A DNA stretch of 16,531 nucleotides from positions 8,104-24,634 of the forward strand of contig DIAQ01000002.1 in NCBI GenBank assembly GCA_002414865.1. Reading direction: 5' to 3'. The notes below the pieces were generated by a model. It saw only the letters and a program-made list of their open reading frames with translations. It ran no database searches and had not been told where the DNA came from. Both the position numbers and the translations under genes were made by a program. Of the stretch, positions 1-8,936 are shown piece by piece (the stretch's first letter is position 1; every line of letters starts with the position of its first letter). This DNA comes from a candidate division Hyd24-12 bacterium UBA5074. Its GTDB lineage: Bacteria > Fermentibacterota > Fermentibacteria > Fermentibacterales > Fermentibacteraceae.

Positions 1-428
1 AGGCTGCATTCGCGTTCGCCCGAGGGTGCGGCGAGCCTCCTGGAGAGGAAGCGGAGAACCGGATCGGGCATCCAGACCCTCACCGCGCCCGATGGGCCGA
101 GCAGTCCCCGGTGCGTGCCGCTGTCGCTCCGGAAGACCACCGAGCCGCCCTTCCCCAGACCCCTGTCTACGGCGAACCTGACGATGCACCTCGCCCCGTT
201 CCCGCACATCGAAGCCGGCAGGCCGTCGCTGTTGCAGTACCTCATCCTGAAGTCGGCCTCCGGGTCGGCGCGGAGCTCGAGGAGCCCGTCGGCGCCGACC
301 GAGATGCCCCTGCTGCACATCCTGCGGATGAGCGCGGGGGTCAGCACCTCGTCGAGCGAGCCGTCGCGGTTGTCCACGACAATGAAGTCGTTTCCCGCCC
401 CGCTCATCTTGGTGAAAGCCAGGCGCAT
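1..428 (-). CDS. dapF: Diaminopimelate epimerase, N-terminal part (cut by window edge)
   Basis: DapF interconverts LL- and meso-diaminopimelate without a cofactor in the cytoplasm, supplying meso-DAP for peptidoglycan and lysine synthesis. I translated it by hand from the ATG at 428-426. It stays open for 142 codons to the left edge, so the C-terminal half, including the second catalytic Cys of the family, is outside the window. Visible hallmarks are FTKMSGAGNDFIVVDN (residues 5-20, with substrate-binding Asn13), GADG (45-48), YCNSDG (64-69) and SMCGNGARC (73-81). Cys75 is the expected first catalytic thiol. The start is separated by one base from the stop of the upstream STT3-like gene (TGA-G-ATG), indicating translational coupling. 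Arginine is mostly encoded by AGG here (10 of 18 Arg codons). Identification is secure. Only the 3' end is unknown. Confidence 0.95.
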   Translation of the reverse strand, partial: MRLAFTKMSGAGNDFIVVDNRDGSLDEVLTPALIRRMCSRGISVGADGLLELRADPEADFRMRYCNSDGLPASMCGNGARCIVRFAVDRGLGKGGSVVFRSDSGTHRGLLGPSGAVRVWMPDPVLRFLSRRLAAPSGERECS

Positions 429-429
429 C

Positions 430-2637
430 TCAGCCTTCCGCCCCGCCCGTTCGCCCGAGGCCCTCCAGGGCCGGTGCATATCCGGGGCTTTCCTCCAGAG
501 CCTGGATATACTGGGCCCGGGCCTCGTCCGGCATGCCGGACTGCTCGAAAAGTGTTCCCAGATCGGCGCGGAGGGCTCCATCGGGTCCGAATCTGGACAG
601 ATAGACCTCGAAGTCCCCTGCGAGCTGCTCGACCGGATACCGCCCGGCCAGATGCAGCCTGGTGAGTTCCTGCAGGACGCCGGTGGCGTCGTCGATGCTG
701 CCCGAGGATGAACAGAGGAGGACCAGCGACGCGGACAGGAGGTCGGGCGCCCCGTTCGCCCTGCCTGCCCTCGCGAGCGAGACGGCTGTGGGGAAAGGCT
801 CCGTGACGGCCTGCATCGCAGCGTCATAATCCTCGAAGAGCCCCTGGAATCTCTGGTCATAAAGCACGCCGGGCACGGGCGCGATGCCCGCTGCACCGAG
901 CCTGAACACCCTCAGCGAAGGTCCCTGGTACACCAGCCCGAAATCCCGGAGGCTGTCCGGGGAATACTGCATCGACAGCGCGGCGCAGCCCGCAGGCACC
1001 TCGGTCCGGCCAGAGAGGTACAGCAGCCCCCCGGTCGAGCGGTCGAGCGTGAAATCGGCCTGGTACACGACAAGGCTGCAGCGCCTCGACTCCATGAACC
1101 GCGCCAGGCTGTCCTCCGGCTCGAAGATGCACCCGGCGAACTCCTGGATGGTGCGCCTGTTCTGCAGATTCTCGAAGAATGTCGCCGTCACCACGGGCCG
1201 CCCGGCGTAGGCGGATATCATCCCCGAGAGGTGCCAGTAGCCGAGGACGGCCTCGTCCTCCCTGGTCGACCTCTGCAGCCATCTCAGGAGGCCCGCCAGC
1301 TCGTTCTCGGAGAGCAGCGAGGCGTTCCCTCCGGCGTGGAGACCGGCGCTGTCCAGCACTCCCGCGACCGGGACCAGGAAGAGCGCCTGGAGACCGAGGA
1401 GCATGGTCATGGCCACGGCCCGCCAGCGAACCCTCGACGCGATCTCGACCATGACCGGTACGATTGCGACGGCAAGCAGCACATGGAGCCTGTCGAAGAA
1501 GATGTATGCAGCCAGCGACACTGGCAGCGCCCACCTGAGCATGCTCTCGCCCCTGCTCCAGAACCTCCCCGCCCCGAATGCCGCGGCGACGAAAGGCAGG
1601 AGGAACAGCAGGATGATCTCCCCGATCCCTGGAGTGCCGTACCCGGACACCCAGAACAGCCTGGCGTCAGGGCTGAGCCGCAGAGGATCGGCAGGGTGCG
1701 TCAGGAGGAACCTGGCCTTGGCCGCAACCAGCTCCGTCACGTGAGCGGTGGTGGGAGACGATGCGAATATGACGGAGACGACGGACAGCCCTATTGCGAG
1801 TGCGGGCATCAGCCTGTTCCTGGTGAGAGACGAGAGGAGGAGCACCGCGGCAACCGCGGTCGCCGGAGAGGAGATGGCGGAGTCGTTCCTCATGTGGCTC
1901 AGGAACAGCGCACCTGCGATCTGCGCGAGTGCAGGTCCGACACCTGCGATGGCGGGGCTGCTTCCCAAGGACCTCCTGCAGAGCATGTAGAAGAGGATCA
2001 GGAGTGAGATGAAGGAGGTGACCTTCCAGCACGCCAGGGCGAGGAAGAGGAGGATGCCGGACAGCAGCGACATGACCGCCGCCCTGGATGTCATCCTGCT
2101 CCTGCAGGCAGCCTCGGCCGGCGCCAGGGCGAAGAGGATCAGGGGGACCGCCACCGTCTCGCGGTAGAGGGACTCGCCGCGGGTGCGGAGCAGTGCGGGG
2201 AGGAAGATTCCGTACATGAGCGCTGCCAGGAGGGCGTTACGGAAGTCAGACCCCGAGGCGCGCATCCACAGGAACAGGGCGATGCAGCCCAGGACGGGGA
2301 ACATCCTCGAGAAGAGCACGATGAATCCGTCGAAGTTCCCGGGGGACAACATCCTCGCGGCCCATCCTGCGATGTGCTCCTCGAAGATGGAGTTCTCCGA
2401 GGTCCTGAATCCACCGGGGTACATCACCAGCGAATCGACGGCGGGGATGTCCTCGCCCTCGAAGACCATGCGGGCGTATCTCCAGGCTTGAGTGGTCTCC
2501 CCCTGCATCCGGGGTGGAGCAGGCAGCACCGACTCCGCGAAGTAGCTCCTGAATACGAAAGCCGCGACCGAGATCGCGGCCAGGAGCGCGGTCGTCACCG
2601 CGATGTATTTCAGCTTCTCAGGAAGTGAGCCTTGCAT
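430..2637 (-). CDS. STT3-like GT-C membrane protein with C-terminal TPR
   Basis: This is a 735-residue polytopic membrane protein. About residues 11-30 form the first membrane segment. A loop with PAVDSLVMYPGG (65-76) resembles the first external loop of archaeal and bacterial STT3 oligosaccharyltransferases. Many hydrophobic segments follow between about 105 and 425. After the last of these comes a soluble, probably periplasmic domain beginning with GYWHLSGMISAYAGRPVV (466-483), which sits where STT3 proteins carry their WWDYG region. Only fragments of that motif are kept. Residues about 690-729 look like one TPR repeat. I infer a GT-C glycosyltransferase using a lipid-linked sugar donor. 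Whether it is an oligosaccharyltransferase or another GT-C enzyme cannot be decided here. The ATG start lies 20 bases inside the upstream MglA-like gene. I see no clear Shine-Dalgarno sequence, so expression may rely on coupling. Confidence 0.72.
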   Translation of the reverse strand: MQGSLPEKLKYIAVTTALLAAISVAAFVFRSYFAESVLPAPPRMQGETTQAWRYARMVFEGEDIPAVDSLVMYPGGFRTSENSIFEEHIAGWAARMLSPGNFDGFIVLFSRMFPVLGCIALFLWMRASGSDFRNALLAALMYGIFLPALLRTRGESLYRETVAVPLILFALAPAEAACRSRMTSRAAVMSLLSGILLFLALACWKVTSFISLLILFYMLCRRSLGSSPAIAGVGPALAQIAGALFLSHMRNDSAISSPATAVAAVLLLSSLTRNRLMPALAIGLSVVSVIFASSPTTAHVTELVAAKARFLLTHPADPLRLSPDARLFWVSGYGTPGIGEIILLFLLPFVAAAFGAGRFWSRGESMLRWALPVSLAAYIFFDRLHVLLAVAIVPVMVEIASRVRWRAVAMTMLLGLQALFLVPVAGVLDSAGLHAGGNASLLSENELAGLLRWLQRSTREDEAVLGYWHLSGMISAYAGRPVVTATFFENLQNRRTIQEFAGCIFEPEDSLARFMESRRCSLVVYQADFTLDRSTGGLLYLSGRTEVPAGCAALSMQYSPDSLRDFGLVYQGPSLRVFRLGAAGIAPVPGVLYDQRFQGLFEDYDAAMQAVTEPFPTAVSLARAGRANGAPDLLSASLVLLCSSSGSIDDATGVLQELTRLHLAGRYPVEQLAGDFEVYLSRFGPDGALRADLGTLFEQSGMPDEARAQYIQALEESPGYAPALEGLGRTGGAEG

Positions 2638-3199
2638 GCCGGCGGGCCATCATCGCAGCGATGATCTTCAAGGTCTCGGCAGGGCCGCTTCCTCCGAGAG
2701 CCACGGCCTCCACGACAGGCCATCCGTTCCTGTTCAGCAGGGAATCCATCTGCTCGACCGGGGCGATGCCCGGCAGGTCGCGCTTGTTGTACTGGAGAAC
2801 CACCGGGATCATCGAAAGGCTGAGTCCGAAGCTGGACAGGTTCCCCTCCAGGTCCTCCATCGTGTCGAGGTTGGCGTCCATCCTCTCGACCTGGCTGTCG
2901 GCCACGAAGACGAGGCCGTCGAGACCGTCGAGGATCACGCGCCTGCTCAGCGCATAGTAGGCCTGCCCGGGCACCGAGTAGAGGTGGAGCCTGACGTTGA
3001 GCCCGGAGATCCAGGCGAAGTTGATGGGCAGGAAGTCGAAGAAGACCGTGCGCTCTCCGCGCGTGCAGAGAGTGACTAGGCGTCCGCGGTTCTCGGGAGC
3101 GATGAAATCGCGCACGCGGCGCAGATTGGTCGTCTTCCCCGAAAGCCCAGGGCCGTAGAAGACGATCTTGTATGCTATCTCGTCACCGGATCTGTGCAT
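2618..3199 (-). CDS. MglA-like small Ras-type GTPase (second, divergent copy)
   Basis: This is a 193-residue cytoplasmic GTPase of the MglA family, nucleotide-dependent switches that position motility, secretion or polarity proteins at cell poles. The motifs are G1 GPGLSGKTT (16-24), a switch region with ERTVFFDFLPIN (49-60), G3 SVPGQ (75-79) in place of the Ras DTAGQ, G4 NKRD (138-141) and a G5-like EAVALGGSG (164-172). VPGQ and FFDFLP are MglA hallmarks. It is more divergent from the usual MglA than the copy at 12538-13140, for example at the C-terminus. It starts 29 bases after hslU, with GGGAG five bases before the ATG. It overlaps the STT3-like gene by 20 bases, suggesting joint function with that membrane protein. 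No MglB/Roadblock GAP is visible nearby. Confidence 0.9.
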   Translation of the reverse strand: MHRSGDEIAYKIVFYGPGLSGKTTNLRRVRDFIAPENRGRLVTLCTRGERTVFFDFLPINFAWISGLNVRLHLYSVPGQAYYALSRRVILDGLDGLVFVADSQVERMDANLDTMEDLEGNLSSFGLSLSMIPVVLQYNKRDLPGIAPVEQMDSLLNRNGWPVVEAVALGGSGPAETLKIIAAMMARRHARLTS

Positions 3200-3204
3200 C
3201 TCGG

Positions 3205-3209
3205 CTCCC
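3205..3209 (-). promoter_or_regulatory. Ribosome binding site of the second MglA-like gene
   Basis: GGGAG on the minus strand lies five bases upstream of the ATG at 3199. It supports that start and lies in the 29-base gap after hslU. I see no terminator hairpin or promoter in this gap. Confidence 0.6.
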
Positions 3210-3228
3210 GCCAGGTTTTGGATCGGCG

Positions 3229-4529
<1,301 letters not shown>

Positions 4530-4533
<4 letters not shown>

Positions 4534-5063
4534 CGCAGCTCCTCGACCTGTATCGTCCCCCCCGTGTAGATGCAGATCTCCGAGGCGATCACCAGCGACT
4601 CGCGGGCTATCCTCGCTGGCGTCATCCTGGTGTGGGCGTCGAGAGCGCGGGCCGCCGCCAGGGCATAGGCATGACCGGAGCCCGTGGCGATGATCCCGTC
4701 GGAGGATTCGAGCACGTCCCCGGCCCCTCCTATGAGCAGAGCCCTCTGCCTGTCTACGACTGCGATGTAGGCGTTCATGTCGCGGAGGCTCTTGTCCGAT
4801 CTCCATTCCCTCGAGAGCTCCACGGCGGCCCTGGAGAGGTTGCCCCGGAAGGCCTCGAGCTTCTCCTCGAGCTTCTCCACCATGGCCATCGCGTCGGCGC
4901 CGCTGCCCGAGAGACCCGCGAGAACCCGGCCGTCGGCCAGCCTCCGGATCTTCCTGGCGGTGCTCTTGATCACCGTATCGTCCAGCGAGACCTGGCCGTC
5001 AGAAGCCATGGCCGCCCGCCCGTTCCTGACGATGCCGAGCACAGTCGTGGCCCTGAGAGTCAT
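4530..5063 (-). CDS. hslV: HslV, peptidase subunit of the HslUV protease
   Basis: HslV is the proteasome-like N-terminal threonine peptidase that forms the double hexamer capped by HslU. It has 177 residues, a normal length. Aligned on the segment TTVLGIVRNG (residues 6-15) and DGQV (22-25), the catalytic threonine is Thr6. This leaves a five-residue prosegment MTLRA that must be removed, as in HslV proteins that start a few residues before TT. Further family features are KIRRL (38-42), AAVELSREWRSD (79-90) and the C-terminal GEI-type CIYTGG (164-169). The ATG at 5063 follows the DUF2723 gene stop by one base. The stop overlaps hslU by four bases, so the two subunits are translated together. 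Confidence 0.96.
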
Positions 5064-5064
5064 C

Positions 5065-8037
5065 TCAGGCGCCTCTGCCGAGAGTGGCGACCCAGGAGTA
5101 TGCGCCGCCGCCCGTTCCCGGCCGGGGGAGGGATCTCACGAAGCTCCCGGGATCGCGGAGCAGGGCTTCCAGGGCTGCGCCCGAGCCTTCGGTGCCCTCC
5201 AGCGCCAGGAAGCAGAGCGGAGCGTCCCCCAGGTGGGCGCACTGCCAGGCGAGGGCGGCTGATCCGGTTCTGGCGGTCTCGAGCAGAAACCAGCCGGCCC
5301 TCTGCCGCGCCAGCCCGGGATCCGAGACGAGCTCATCCGCATAGGAGAGCACCAGGGCGGTCTCGTCCTCGTCTGCGAGCCTCCCGGCCAGGATGGTCGC
5401 GGCGGCGGCAGCTTCAAGCTGCTTCCCGTCCGAGGCGAGGCCGCACATCGCGGCCAGCAGATTTCCGCAGGTGAGGGAGTCGCCCTCGGTGAGGGTCAGT
5501 ATGACGGCCAGACCTCCGGCCGTCAGGTCATAGCGACCGTCGATCGGAGTTGTCCTGAAGAAGGTCTCCATGCGGGCCCGGGCCATGGCGGCCTCCGGGG
5601 AGCCGGGCGCGCCGGCTTCCCATCCGTCCATGTCCCTCCAGGCCTTGATGTAGTTGCCGAAGCCGAGATCGACTTCGAGACGGATCCAACGACCGGCCCA
5701 GGATTCGCCCGCGAGGGAGTCCGCGAATACGAGGAACTGCGATTCCCTGTCGAAGTCGGCCGCCACCTCCCGCATCATCGAGGCGGTGCCCTGGAGCCTG
5801 CTGCTCCCCGCTGCCGCAGCGGCCGACGCGAGGTAGTCTGCGCGGACCTCGAGGGTCTCGGCGGCAGCTTCCGGGCCGTACAGGCCGTCGGCCAGCCTCG
5901 ACTCGAGCATGGCGTGCGAAGGGAGGATGGCGAGCCACTCCCCGGGCATGGCCGAGAACAGCCCGCGCGCCTGGTCGAGGGCGTGCGAGAGGGCTGCGGG
6001 GTCCCCGTCGAACAGGGCGCCGTACGCGATCCTGTGGTATGCGGAGACGTAGTTGCGGACGATCTGGACCGTCTGGTCATCCTTGTAGATGCCCGCGTCG
6101 TCGAGACCGGAGTAGCAGTAGCCGTCCATCAGGGCTATCCCCTTGTCCCTGTCGGCGGCTCCGACGCAGGGGGCTCCTGCGACTCTGAAGGCGATCCCCT
6201 CCATGACGAGGTAGTCGTCCAGGTAGACCCTGTTGTCGGTCGCCACAGTCCCGGCGAGGTAGACTTCGCGCCCGTGGATGGGCCTCCTGCCGACCATGTC
6301 CAGCAGGACGAGGTCCTGCATGGCGAGCGAGCCCTGCAGCCCCCTGCCCTTTACCGGCACCGCCACGGCCAGGGAATCGAGCCTGAAGGCCCATGGCCAG
6401 GCCTGGTCGAAGGCGGTTCGGAGGAGGGCGTCATCAGTCGCGTTCGCGAGCGGATAGCCGTTCTCGAGGACATGGAAGAAGTGCGGCCCCCACACGAACA
6501 CGGGGCGGAGCGAATCGACAAGGCCCGCCTCGTCGTATCCCAGGAGGGTCGAGTCGCGGTCCAGCAGCTGGTGGATGTACCAGTTGGTGTTCATGAGGCT
6601 GAGGTTGCTCACGATGACGTCGCGGCGCACCTCCAGGACGCTCTGCGCGAACCATAACGGGAAGGTGTCGTTGTCGCCGTTCGTGATGAGGATCGCGCCC
6701 TGCGGGCACGACTCGAGGAGGTTGATCCCGTAGTCGTGGGCGGCGAAGTCGCGGGAGCGGTCGCACTCGTAATAGTTCATGCCGACGGCGATCGCGGGCA
6801 GCGCGAGGAGCGCCCAGGCGGCGCCGGGCTTCCGTGCGAGGGACCTGAGCACGAAGCCTGCGCCCAGCACGCTGAAGACAGCGAAGAAGGAGAACGAGTC
6901 GGCGTAGAAATAGTCGCGGTCGCGCACTTCACCAGTGGCCGTGCCCGCCGGGCCCGTCTTGAAGTTGAGGTACAGGATGAAGAACAGGCTGGAGACGAGG
7001 AAGATGGTGCCTGCCAGGTAGAGCACCTCCTTCTTCCTCCTCGACATCATGATGGCGCCCCATATCGCCGCCGCGCTGAGGAGGAAGCGGAAGAACACGG
7101 ACATCGGCTCGCCCGCTCCGCCCAGAGCCCTCTGCCAGCTCTCAGGCCTCCCGGTCTGCCAGGACAGGTACTGCGCATACTGCAGGAGCTGCTGGTCGAT
7201 GGGACCCTTGCGGGTCAGGAAGGACATCGATCCGTACTGCTTCCGGCCGAGGGCATCGCGGAATGCCGTCCACCTCGACGGGTCGGTCTCGTTTATCTCG
7301 GGGCGCGCTATGGCGCGGACGGGCATGTAGAGGTGGGCGCTGAAGGCGACCGCCATCAGGCCGAGGACCATGAAGATCGTCCTCGAGTCGCGCCACAGGC
7401 GCGTCATGCCCGTGGACGCCCTCCTGGTGTAGACGACGAGCATGCCGGGTATGACTATCAGGGCGGCGAGATGCACCGCGACCGCCAGGGTCAGGAGATA
7501 TAGGACGAGGAGGAGGAGCCGGTCGCCGGCGCGGCCCTCTCCGTTCCTCACTATCCAGATGTCGAACACCCACAGGGAGAGCACCGCGAAGAACTGGGAC
7601 ACGGCGTATGTCTCGGCGGCGTTGTTGTTCTGCCAGATGGTGAAGCTGAAAGCCGACATCAGGGCGGCCGCGATCGAGACGGGCCTGTAGAAGGAAGGCT
7701 CGAGGTCCATCCTGGCCATCCACCGCTGGACCAGCCTGGCCAGGAGCGCGACCGAGAACGTGCCGCAGATGACGCACATCAGGTTCACCCTGGTGGCTAT
7801 GTCGGGCAGGAACCCGAAGATGACGGTGCTGACCCTCCCGAGGAGCGTGAAGAGAGGCACGCAGGGCGGATGCGGCACACCGGCGATCCAGGAGCAGGCG
7901 ATGTACTCGCCGCTGTCCCAGAAGCTGACGGTCCTGGCCATCGTGAGAAGGTACACTGTGAAAGCCGCCGCAGCTGCTGCGGCCACGGCGATCCTGTCGC
8001 CGCGGGTGGCTGTCGCCGGTGCGCTGGAGTTGCTCAA
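5065..8037 (-). CDS. DUF2723-family large membrane protein (GT-C-like)
   Basis: This 990-residue protein has a polytopic N-terminal half and an alanine-rich, mostly helical C-terminal half. Residues 39-43 WDSGE and 55-57 HPP match the DUF2723 signature in the first external loop. VRDRDYFY (370-377), NGDNDTFPLW (452-461) and NLSLMNTNWYI (477-487) are also typical of the family. DUF2723 proteins are GT-C-fold membrane proteins, and several are thought to be protein or envelope glycosyltransferases. The donor and acceptor are unknown here. About ten membrane segments lie between residues 15 and 425, with the rest probably periplasmic. I chose the TTG at 8037-8035 because it overlaps the xer stop as TTGA and has a strong AGGGGGGA directly upstream. 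The open frame extends further, but there it only shadows xer. The gene interrupts the xer-hslV junction. Confidence 0.85.
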   Translation of the reverse strand: MSNSSAPATATRGDRIAVAAAAAAAFTVYLLTMARTVSFWDSGEYIACSWIAGVPHPPCVPLFTLLGRVSTVIFGFLPDIATRVNLMCVICGTFSVALLARLVQRWMARMDLEPSFYRPVSIAAALMSAFSFTIWQNNNAAETYAVSQFFAVLSLWVFDIWIVRNGEGRAGDRLLLLVLYLLTLAVAVHLAALIVIPGMLVVYTRRASTGMTRLWRDSRTIFMVLGLMAVAFSAHLYMPVRAIARPEINETDPSRWTAFRDALGRKQYGSMSFLTRKGPIDQQLLQYAQYLSWQTGRPESWQRALGGAGEPMSVFFRFLLSAAAIWGAIMMSRRKKEVLYLAGTIFLVSSLFFILYLNFKTGPAGTATGEVRDRDYFYADSFSFFAVFSVLGAGFVLRSLARKPGAAWALLALPAIAVGMNYYECDRSRDFAAHDYGINLLESCPQGAILITNGDNDTFPLWFAQSVLEVRRDVIVSNLSLMNTNWYIHQLLDRDSTLLGYDEAGLVDSLRPVFVWGPHFFHVLENGYPLANATDDALLRTAFDQAWPWAFRLDSLAVAVPVKGRGLQGSLAMQDLVLLDMVGRRPIHGREVYLAGTVATDNRVYLDDYLVMEGIAFRVAGAPCVGAADRDKGIALMDGYCYSGLDDAGIYKDDQTVQIVRNYVSAYHRIAYGALFDGDPAALSHALDQARGLFSAMPGEWLAILPSHAMLESRLADGLYGPEAAAETLEVRADYLASAAAAAGSSRLQGTASMMREVAADFDRESQFLVFADSLAGESWAGRWIRLEVDLGFGNYIKAWRDMDGWEAGAPGSPEAAMARARMETFFRTTPIDGRYDLTAGGLAVILTLTEGDSLTCGNLLAAMCGLASDGKQLEAAAAATILAGRLADEDETALVLSYADELVSDPGLARQRAGWFLLETARTGSAALAWQCAHLGDAPLCFLALEGTEGSGAALEALLRDPGSFVRSLPRPGTGGGAYSWVATLGRGA

Positions 8038-8936
8038 TCTTCCCCCCTCGGATGTGCCTTCCTGTAAGCTTCCCTGAGCCTCTCGCCGGTCAGGTGCGTG
8101 TAGATCTGGGTCGTCGAGAGGCTCGAATGCCCGAGCATGTCCTGAACAGCCCTCAGATCGGCCCCCCTGTCCAGGAGATGGGTGGCGAAGCTGTGCCTGA
8201 AGGTGTGCGGAGTGGCCCCCGCAGCCCTCGCTGCCATGAGAACCCCGGCGGACACGATTCGCCTGATGTCCCTGGGATCCAGCTTCCTGCCCCTCCCGCT
8301 GACGAAGAGCCAGGGCGCGCCTTCTCCCGCGAGAAACGAGCGGAACGGCAGCCATCCCTCGATGGATTCGATGCTGCCGGATGCGACGGGCACGATCCTG
8401 TCCTTGCCGCCCTTGCCCCCCGAAACCCTGACGAGGCGCCTCCCTGCGTCGAGATCAAGCAGGCGCACGGAGCAGGCTTCCGACGCCCGCAGACCGGCTC
8501 CGTACAGCAGGTCCACGACCGCCCGGTTCCTGGCCCCGAGAGGCTTGTCCGTGTCGAAGCTCTCTATCACCTGCAACACTTCATCTACTCCCAGGAAGCC
8601 CGGGAGTTTCCGGACCACCTTGGGCAGAACGACGAGCCTGGCCGGGTTGCTCCCGGCCCGGGAGGATTCGACCAGCCAGTCGCAGAATGTCCTGAGCGTC
8701 GAGATCTCCCTGGCGATCGAGCGCGTCGAGAGCCCTCTCGCTCCCTCATGTCGCACGAAGGATCTCAGCTCGTCGACATCCGGGCTTCTTGCGAGGCTTC
8801 CGGGCCTGAAGAGAGAGAGCCTCTCGAGGTCGCCGCCCATGGCGCTCAGGGAGTGCTCCCTGAGTCCCCTCCTGCCGCGCATGTCGGCGAGGAATGTCTC
8901 GAGGATCAGTCGGTCTTCCTCTTGCATCTCGGGCAT
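8034..8936 (-). CDS. xerC: Tyrosine recombinase of the XerC/XerD type
   Basis: This enzyme resolves chromosome dimers by site-specific recombination at dif. It has 300 residues, the normal Xer length, with an N-terminal SAM-like core-binding domain (about 5-95) and a C-terminal catalytic domain. The full catalytic set is visible: Arg150 (GLRASE), Lys175 (GGKGGKDR), His244 and Arg247 (HTFRHS), His270 (LGHSS) and the nucleophile Tyr279 (IYTHLT). The ATG at 8936 gives MPEMQEED and has AGAAGG a few bases upstream. An ATG at 8927 is an alternative. The gene overlaps the 3' end of topA by 31 bases. XerC versus XerD cannot be told from one sequence. The conserved topA-xer-hslVU setting argues for the chromosomal XerC-like role and against a phage integrase. 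Confidence 0.9.
   Translation of the reverse strand: MPEMQEEDRLILETFLADMRGRRGLREHSLSAMGGDLERLSLFRPGSLARSPDVDELRSFVRHEGARGLSTRSIAREISTLRTFCDWLVESSRAGSNPARLVVLPKVVRKLPGFLGVDEVLQVIESFDTDKPLGARNRAVVDLLYGAGLRASEACSVRLLDLDAGRRLVRVSGGKGGKDRIVPVASGSIESIEGWLPFRSFLAGEGAPWLFVSGRGRKLDPRDIRRIVSAGVLMAARAAGATPHTFRHSFATHLLDRGADLRAVQDMLGHSSLSTTQIYTHLTGERLREAYRKAHPRGED
8041..8048 (-). promoter_or_regulatory. Ribosome binding site deciding the TTG start of the DUF2723 gene
   Basis: The purine-rich AGGGGGGA on the minus strand sits three bases before the TTG at 8037. Together with the TTGA overlap with the xer stop, it fixes the start of the DUF2723 gene. Confidence 0.6.

Noticed and set aside
8037..8355. N-terminal extension of the DUF2723 protein by 106 codons
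   Set aside because: The extension is read in another frame of xer. The TTG at 8037 has a strong ribosome binding site and the typical TTGA overlap.
8034..8936. Tyrosine recombinase as integrase of a mobile element
   Set aside because: No attachment repeats, tRNA gene or phage genes are near. It sits between topA and hslVU, the usual place of chromosomal xer.
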